A stretch of 64,000 bases of DNA from Mortierella hygrophila. Taxonomy: Eukaryota > Mortierellomycota > Mortierellomycetes > Mortierellales > Mortierellaceae. Position numbers and translations under genes: made by a program. Under the pieces are notes generated by a model. It searched no databases, was not told the DNA's origin, and saw only the letters and a program-made list of their open reading frames with translations. The stretch covers positions 168,670 through 232,669 of the forward strand of contig JAAAXW010000033.1 in NCBI GenBank assembly GCA_015680625.1, given 5' to 3'. Shown here piece by piece: positions 57,797-64,000 of this stretch (position 1 is its first letter; every line of letters starts with the position of its first letter).

Positions 57797-57866
57797 AGTT
57801 GACAGGGGATGAAGTGTAAAAGATGGTGGCGTCAAAGACAGTAGTCAAGAAAGAAAGAAAGAAAGA

Positions 57867-58542
57867 TACAAGGTCAAAAAATTCAAAATTATAACAGGCT
57901 AGGCAGTTCTACAACTTGCTTATCACCATCCAGTTCCACCTCATCACCCACAACCGCTGTTGGATCAAGTCGACACTACTGAAAAAGACCTTCACTTCAA
58001 CCACCACACTTTTGTTTATTTTTTTTATCATTTCACACTTGCTCCACACTACGAGCGAAGCCGCGGGTACTATCTGCGGGTACTATTATAATGGTATGCA
58101 AGCTCAACAGTATTATCGTCGAGTCTAATTTATCTCATCTCTCTACTCACATTGAACAAACATGTTGCCCGGACTCTTCCATGGGCTCTAAAAGAACCTC
58201 ATCGTCTTGGCCGTAGCCGTTTGACATCATTAAGGTCTACCTGATGAGTTTGCCCGCACACCAACTGGTACGAACCTTCCCAAGCGAAGAAAATCAATAT
58301 TGAGGCGGATATGGTGACAAAGTCCTTCCTGAGAACAGAATCAAGCTCAATCATTCACCATGAACGCGTTAAGGCCTACGCCTATCTAGATCGACGCTAC
58401 CACGGCCATGACGCACTCATGTTTTTGACACCAAACGTTTGTTTTCCATGACCACGTCTAAAATAGAGCTCGATGTAAGCGAGATTCCTCGATGCCATAT
58501 CCGATGCCGAAAGATTAAGAAATTCCAAAAACAATATGCCAG
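57867..58542. other. Spacer with no supported gene
   Basis: About 680 bases. A plus-strand frame at 57916-58128 has a hydrophobic, signal-like stretch but starts only at TTG, so I do not call it. Confidence 0.4.
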
Positions 58543-58644
58543 TTAGTGTCTCTTAGTGCTTTTCCGAATACGCGACGCCATGCTCCTGGTTTCTTCCATT
58601 GCTCCAAAATAAGCAATGAACTGGGTTGAAGATGAGGAGGTCAT
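58543..58644 (-). CDS. Tiny ORF behind a TATA box and CA-rich leader
   Basis: ATG 58644 opens 33 codons (begins MTSSSSTQFIAYF, ends Lys-Arg-His) before a TAA at 58545-58543. The ORF alone would be negligible. However, it lies about 170 bases after TATATAA (58818-58812) and behind a strongly CA-rich leader on the same strand, the arrangement seen at true genes here. It may be the first exon of a larger gene whose remainder is lost, or a short peptide gene. No family is recognised and no clear donor follows. Confidence 0.3.
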   Translation of the reverse strand: MTSSSSTQFIAYFGAMEETRSMASRIRKSTKRH

Positions 58645-58811
58645 TTTGTTTTTAGGTGTTTTTTGTTGTTGGATGGTTTGGTGAGTTGGCTGGCGTTCTT
58701 GTGTATTGGTGGTTGTGATTGTTTGGATTGTTGGTAATGTGTTGTAGTTGTCGAGTTGAGCTGTGTTGTGTTGTTGGTTGATGGAGGGGGAAAAAAGGTG
58801 GAGCTGGTTAG

Positions 58812-58818
58812 TTATATA
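58812..58818 (-). promoter_or_regulatory. TATA box upstream of the tiny ORF
   Basis: TATATAA on the minus strand, followed by about 150 bases of CA-rich leader-like sequence ending at the ATG 58644. Confidence 0.45.
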
Positions 58819-60174
58819 GTAGCCACCGGGCCGAAGATCCCTTGTTTCTTTCCTATGAATATGTTTGTTATCGAAGACACGACCGAAGACGCGTCCGTGT
58901 CAACTGCCAAGGAACGAAAAGAAGAGAAGGATGCATGTCGAAACCCAGCATGTAAGTAAACAAACAAACAAGGGTACAAATCGAGCGAACAATGCTTAAT
59001 TCTTCCACGCTGCACCCCGTAGTCATTGTGTCACTTTTGTAAAGGGAGAACAAAAATGCCAAGAGCTCAAATTAGGATGTGGCGATGTACTCCTTTACTC
59101 AAAGCATGGAACGCGGAACGGAATATACATTTTGGTTTCCCTCCCTTCCTCTTCTCTGTCCCTTGGCTTGGCTTACCTGACCATGAGAATTCAAGCAATT
59201 GATAAGGAAGGATGAATGAGTATACGACATGAAAGCAGGGAGAACGTTCTCGCGGCGAGAGGGATCATTGCGTTTGTTGGTCTGAACCATGCTGCGGGGC
59301 GCTGTCATGTGCATGTTACGATGCAACAACACAACAAGACAGCAAGACGACACGACAACAAACGTTCTAACTTTACCATATCTCCATATTATTTTGGCTG
59401 GCAAGGAAAGGAGAAAGTGACAAGGCGAGAAAAGAAGAGCGAATGAAGATAGGCCGCGCCCGACTCTTTGCATATTTTTTTTGTTCTGCCAACACTGCTA
59501 CCAAGTCCAAGTAGTGTAAAGGGAACAGAAGGAAGGAGAGGTGAGCGAAGAGGATGAGCGTGGTTCTTTTTTGTGTCCTCTATGTACCCCTGGCAATGAT
59601 ACAGGAAAAGAACAAAGGAAAAGAACAAAGGACACAGAGGAAACAAGAGGGAGAAAGGGTTGTTGAATTGATCCGCGGTGTCGTTACCCTAGACCATGAA
59701 CATAAGGAAGAGGGCCTTCCGTTGATATGGCAATGGTAGACAATGACAGTGATAATGAGAGATACTTGGAAACAGTGACATCGATGGGAGAAAGTAGAGA
59801 AGAAATCTTACCTTCGTTCCCATTTGCCAGAGTTAACTGTAAACAAGTTTGTTCACACAATGAGGGAGGGCCAGTGTCCCGCAAAGAGGAGAAAAGGACA
59901 TACAACCACAAAACTATTACAGAACGGAAATAAACTATGAAGGAAGGCATTTATTGGTCTTGACAGCATTTACTCGAGCGTCAAGCAACGATGATGGAGG
60001 TGCGGCTATCGGGTCTAGCATGAGCTGAGTAAAATGAACAAAATATAGTTAGCCATCATATCCAAAGCACGAGCTTTTAGGCATGGCACATTGAGGCGCT
60101 GAGTCAAATACTTTCCATCAGGGGTGGTACCCTTCCTTCGTCAATCTCAATATCCTGGCGTCATGGTTAGATGA
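58819..60174. other. Intergenic region, no supported gene
   Basis: About 1.35 kb with short frames and purine-rich runs only. No RNA gene or element end was recognised. Confidence 0.5.
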
Positions 60175-60551
60175 TGCGATCCTTTGCCGCCCCTATGCCA
60201 AGACCCAGCAAAGGCGCCCATCTCAGTAGTTACAGGACCCCACCAGGGCTCATCGGCAGCTCTCAGAGACACCTGGTTTGGATGAAGGGAACCCAGTTTC
60301 ACAACTGGACTCAGCCTCATCCTGACCGACCTGCTCACCACACCATGACTGCACGAAAGGCTCATTACAAGCCTGCATACCCAAGATGGTGCGATCCTTT
60401 GCCGCCCCTCTGCCAAGACCCAGCAAAGGCGCCCATCTCAGCAGTTACAGGACCCCACCAGGGCTCATCGGCAGCTCTCAGAGACACCTGGTTTGGATGA
60501 AGGGAACCCAGCTTCACAACTGGACTCAGCCTCATCCTGACCGACCTGCTC
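60175..60551. repeat. Two-copy tandem repeat, period 215, unit core 162 bases
   Basis: Copy 1 is 60175-60336 and copy 2 is 60390-60551; they match base for base except about three substitutions, and 53 unrelated bases separate them. Each copy holds inverted repeats, such as CCAGTT/AACTGG around a 4-base loop (60289-60304) and ACCAGG/CCTGGT further upstream. A protein-like minus-strand frame runs through both but has no start or family. The second copy ends about 225 bases before the nuclease-like gene. Confidence 0.85.
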
Positions 60552-60775
60552 GCCGCGGTGTGCATCGTGACTCTCCAAGATCGAAATGAGAAAAAAGGAG
60601 GAAAAGGGATTGTATGGTCAAACGAAAGATTGTCAATGGAACACATATATATTGGCGCGCCTGTGCGTCTCTGTATTTCATAATCGCAAGTATTACGCTT
60701 TGCCCTTCTTCATTTCGTGCGAAAGCAACAATTCCGCTCCTCCACTCCTCACCATCACAATTGACTATTGACATC

Positions 60776-62882
60776 ATGGACTCAAAGAACAATGCAGACA
60801 ACACACAGTCGACGACATCGGGCCGACAAAAAATATCGTGGCGTGCAACATTCAAGGAACTTCCGCATGCGGCCTACTTTGAGTCTGTCAAGGAGCCCGT
60901 GAACATCAACCATCTCGACTACTTCGCGTATGCAAATGCCAATCTCGACAAGAAGGAGTACTACCACCACCTCTGGGTGTCCAGGATTCTCCCACTCTTC
61001 AAGGACAGTACTCTTAAGTCCCTACGATCGCAAGAAGCTCGGTTGAAGAAAGAGTGGTCTGAAGCAAGTACAACGGAGGCATTTTGGACGCAAGTCTTTG
61101 AAAATGAACTCTCAAAGCAAGCAACAGTCAACAGCAAGCGAGCCAGAATAAATGCGGAAACGCATCTGGTAGGTCAGCTGAGCGATGCCGGCGTCCACTT
61201 GTCGAAGAGAATGAGGCGTGACTGGTGTAAGCTACGAGCAACTCTATCCAAACTCACCACGCGCGGTATGAATAGCCAACTGAATGTATTAACTAACACA
61301 AGCCCCCTCTTTTCCATGGTTCAGATGCTCTGGATAGCGAGCCGGAGTCAGCTGTATCTTCGCAAGAGCATGATACGCAAGGTGCGACAAGCGGTGGCGA
61401 GGGCGAGGACGAGAACAGCGAGGAAAAAACTCGAGGAGCGGCCCGCGCTCTGAGCATGCAGTGTACGCTATAACCGTGGGCTATGCATTTTTTTTAAAAA
61501 AAATCAAGTTGCTCTCTAACGTCGCTAACAAATGCATGACCTCTCATTTTCTAGGCCTGTTGGTCCAGACTTTCTCTCATCTGACCCGATTGACCCGTCG
61601 GTTGACAGTGACGCGTTGTCACAGGGTACTATCGAGGAGCCAGTACCTGTGGGCATCGATCGAATGGTCGGTCCCGGAACGTTAAGCAATCACTTGATAG
61701 GTGACAATGACTATTGGGTGGGCGACAAGAACATATCGGAACAACTGAATACATGGCGGCGCGAGCAGGTTGATGACCAGTCGTTCCTGGCTGATCATGA
61801 TGTGCGAGAGATCCTTTCTCTGAACTTCATCTTTGATCATCCGCTAGTCAAACGCCTGCAGGAGCAGGAACGCGCGTTGTGGTCACATCGGCTGAGCGAG
61901 AAGGAGCATGCGTTTGTTGTACAAGTCTCCCTTGCATGCATGGATCAGGAACAGGAGATGGCTGAACAGACAGTGTATTCGTTGGCAATGAAGGATGACC
62001 TGATGTCCTCCTCAGTATTCCGTGCTGCCCGCAACCTGATGGCGACGAATGCACTTTGGGCTGATCTGGTGCTGGTGCAGGACAATGAAGATTCGATCAT
62101 CGAGCGTTTTTTCAAGCCCCTTGTCAACGGCTTCTTAGGGAGTATTGCTGGAGCCAAGCTCTGCTGGTAAGCATTTTGATACATCTGGTTAATGTTTATT
62201 GGTCACCCTTCTCTACCTCTACCTTACGAGCAGGGGAAGCATTGCAAGTGCCGAGATGAAGAACTTCACATTATGCTATGGCCCTGCTTTGATGAAAATA
62301 ACAAATAGGACCAGAGATGCGCTCAAGACGGGAACCGTGGACACAGGCGAGCTCCTGTACCCTGACTGCATGCTCACCACAGTCAGCAGTCCTCAGCAGA
62401 CCGTATTGGTGGCGGAGGTTAAGAAGTTCGACGCTGCGCAGCAGGGATGTGATCGGGACCGTGTCAAGCTGTTCGTGGAGATGAAGAGATGCCTTGACGG
62501 CCTTCTTACGAGCGGTGTGGATGGGCCCGTGGTTGGACTCCTAGCTCAACGCCACCGAGTCGAGGTATGGGCATTGACGCTTCCATATGAAGCGGTGTAC
62601 CTTCCCACCCATCTTGGCTCGTTTGACATGATCCTGTCGCGCTTCTACTTTGGCGCGCTTCATGCCGTGTGTCCGCCTCTTCTCGCAGCCCAAGCAGCCG
62701 TTACGAGCACCATGTCTAGACTTGCCAGCGGCCGCAGGCGCAAGCCGATCAAGGCAGCCTGGACTCGAGGCACGTACAACGTTGAGCCTATGGAGCTCAA
62801 TTCCGATGTCAGCGTTCGCCAAGAAGCAAGTGGCTTGCGACGGGATGGTAAGTTGAAGGCTGATCTCCTGCCTGGTAATTAG
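60776..62882 (+). CDS. PD-(D/E)XK-nuclease-like protein of Mucoromycota type
   Basis: Four exons, 60776-61226, 61325-61460, 61555-62166 and 62234-62882, give 615 residues. The first half (about 1-200) is charged and helical, with KELPHAAYFESV and DKKEYYHHLWVSRILPLF, then an acidic Ser/Glu linker. The C-terminal half contains a probable nuclease core: E439, then P443-D444, then VAEV-K as E461-V-K463, and a following helix DRVKLFVEMKRCLDGLL. It continues with a GLLAQRHRVEVWALTL strand pair and a FDMILSRFYFGAL helix. This D-x(n)-E-x-K layout matches PD-(D/E)XK enzymes, and related proteins of unknown role are abundant in Mucoromycota. Activity is inferred only. An in-frame ATG at 60614 exists, but 60776 has the better leader. 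The exon 2 donor (GTGTAC) is weak. AATAAA lies at 63014. Confidence 0.7.
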
Positions 62883-63500
62883 GCTATTTATCCCCATCCT
62901 TACACTTCAGTCCCTCACTGCTCCCTTCATTGCCTTCCCTGCATGAGCTACCCCAGATTCTCCCCTCCCACCATATTGTACATAGCGCTCTACCCATTGT
63001 ACAGCTGGAGGTCAATAAACCCGATATTTCTTACACATCATGGCCGCCCAAGTCCAACGTCTTTTTCATCTTATAGTTCTTTCTCAGACCTCGTCCCACA
63101 TATGCAGTTCATATAGGAAAGAAGCCTTTTCGAATTGAGCGGAGCGCCCATCTTTAGATTCACTCTGACTGTAACTAAGAGAGCTTGAGTTCCTTCCGTT
63201 CCTCTAGCAAAGCATTGACCTTCACAAAAACACCAACGTATCCACGGCGCCAAAATCCAAGCGAATGACAACACAGACCACAAAACATGCACCTCCATCT
63301 TAGACAGATTGCATATACGAATTGCTCCACGCTTCGAGCGAGTGGCGAGGAATTAGGGGCTCAAAAGCATGCAGCTGAGCAAGTCTGCCAGGCCAACAAG
63401 CGCGCTACAGTCGTGTCGCATGAAGATCCGTGGCGAGATTGAGAAGGGGAGAGCCTTTTTCGGGTAGTTTGAGGCTGTCAAGAACTAAAGCATTGACGTA
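62883..63500. other. 3' region of the nuclease-like gene, otherwise empty
   Basis: Contains the AATAAA at 63014-63019, 131 bases after the stop at 62882. No gene is seen beyond it. Confidence 0.5.
63014..63019 (+). terminator. AATAAA polyadenylation signal of the nuclease-like gene
   Basis: Perfect hexamer 131 bases after the stop codon. Confidence 0.6.
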
Positions 63501-63609
63501 CAGTAACCACCACGCCTAATGTTGAACACCGTTAGCACACCCAGAGACCCAGAGACCCAGAGACAGGAGACCGCGGAGTGCCACCACGGCCACATGAAGA
63601 TGTGAATGA

Positions 63610-63655
63610 TGCGACTCGAACCTACGGGGCTTGACCAACTGAGCTGATCTGTAAG
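63610..63655 (-). pseudogene. tRNA-like remnant with A-box and B-box
   Basis: On the minus strand an A-box/D-arm sequence (ATCAGCTCAGTTGGTCAAGC) is followed after only a few bases by a B-box/T-loop sequence (GTAGGTTCGAGTCGC). The anticodon arm is missing and the T-stem does not pair, so this is not a working tRNA. A short GTCTCTGG direct repeat follows at 63537-63562. A tRNA-derived SINE remnant or a decayed tRNA would both fit. Confidence 0.4.
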
Positions 63656-64000
63656 ACATAAAGACGTTGACGTCAACGATAGTTCGCTAATACAACAAGG
63701 CAAGAGGCAAGAGGCAAGTATCAGATAAATAGAAGCAAAGATCCCACAAGAAATTAAAGTGCTCCTCATTACAAATGACGAAAAGTGATCTTTGTGTTTT
63801 AAAAGCAGAGCAAATTGTAAGACCTGCTCCTGGTACTAGTTGCGGTCAGTCTGGTGAGGAATATGTTGGCGACGACGGCACGGCTCGGCGCCAAAGCACA
63901 GAAATAACGTGACAGTGACAAGGAGACCAAGCCGTTGCAAACATACTTTTCTTTTCGTTCTTCTTCTGTCGACAATATTGGGTATCATGGCAAGGTGGTG
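63656..64000. other. Window edge, no supported gene
   Basis: About 345 bases with no believable frame or RNA gene; a short GGCAAGA direct repeat occurs near 63697-63714. Confidence 0.4.

Noticed and set aside
57916..58128. Plus-strand frame with a hydrophobic segment that looks like a small secreted protein
   Set aside because: Starts only at TTG, and the only ATG lies near its end.
1..64000. CRISPR arrays, bacterial operons, riboswitches and rho-independent terminators
   Set aside because: Spliced eukaryotic genes throughout; no regularly spaced direct repeats or bacterial ribosome-binding context were seen.

Overview
The window reads as nuclear DNA of a filamentous early-diverging fungus. 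Genes carry several short GT-AG introns (mostly 70-250 bases), CA- or TC-rich untranslated leaders, AATAAA-type 3' signals and no operons. The long disordered extensions on conserved enzymes, the Mucoromycota-style nuclease-fold gene and a gag-like remnant suggest Mortierellomycota (Mortierella or Linnemannia type). That placement is inferred from gene content, not from a search.

Layout. Bases 1-4.6 kb hold no gene I can support. From 4.9 to 21 kb are compact single genes: a small DUF7727-like membrane protein (+), an LCL2-like cysteine-rich protein (-), D-arabinono-1,4-lactone oxidase (+), a degenerate-looking FAD monooxygenase (+), a secreted SH3b mini-protein (-), a glutathione S-transferase (+) and a thioredoxin (-). 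From 21.5 to 31.6 kb four genes run head-to-tail on the minus strand: retromer sorting nexin Vps5/SNX1, allantoicase with a C-terminal AT-hook tail, and a Pho80-type cyclin with a giant tail (thioredoxin precedes them). A 6.7 kb gene-free region separates the cyclin from a divergent oligopeptide transporter (38.4-46.1 kb), whose continuous reading frame adds about 1,325 disordered residues before the first membrane helix. A single-pass membrane protein (-) and a PXA-domain protein (+) follow.

From 53.2 kb the window turns into a decayed, repeat-bearing region. It holds an LRR-like fragment, a frameshifted NAD(P)-binding (NmrA-like) pseudogene, two orphan coding exons, a gag-like retroelement remnant with an in-frame stop, a small C2H2 zinc-finger gene, a tiny ORF behind a good TATA/leader, a 215-base-period tandem duplication, an intact PD-(D/E)XK-like gene and a tRNA-like A/B-box remnant.

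Functional themes. The left third is rich in redox and detoxification genes (erythroascorbate synthesis, GST, thioredoxin, flavoprotein). The centre concerns nutrient use and traffic: allantoin-nitrogen recovery, phosphate-type CDK signalling, peptide uptake and endosomal sorting. These groupings are neighbourhood observations, not proven co-regulation. All exon structures were built by hand from splice signals and frame continuity; every multi-exon gene reported as intact closes in frame.
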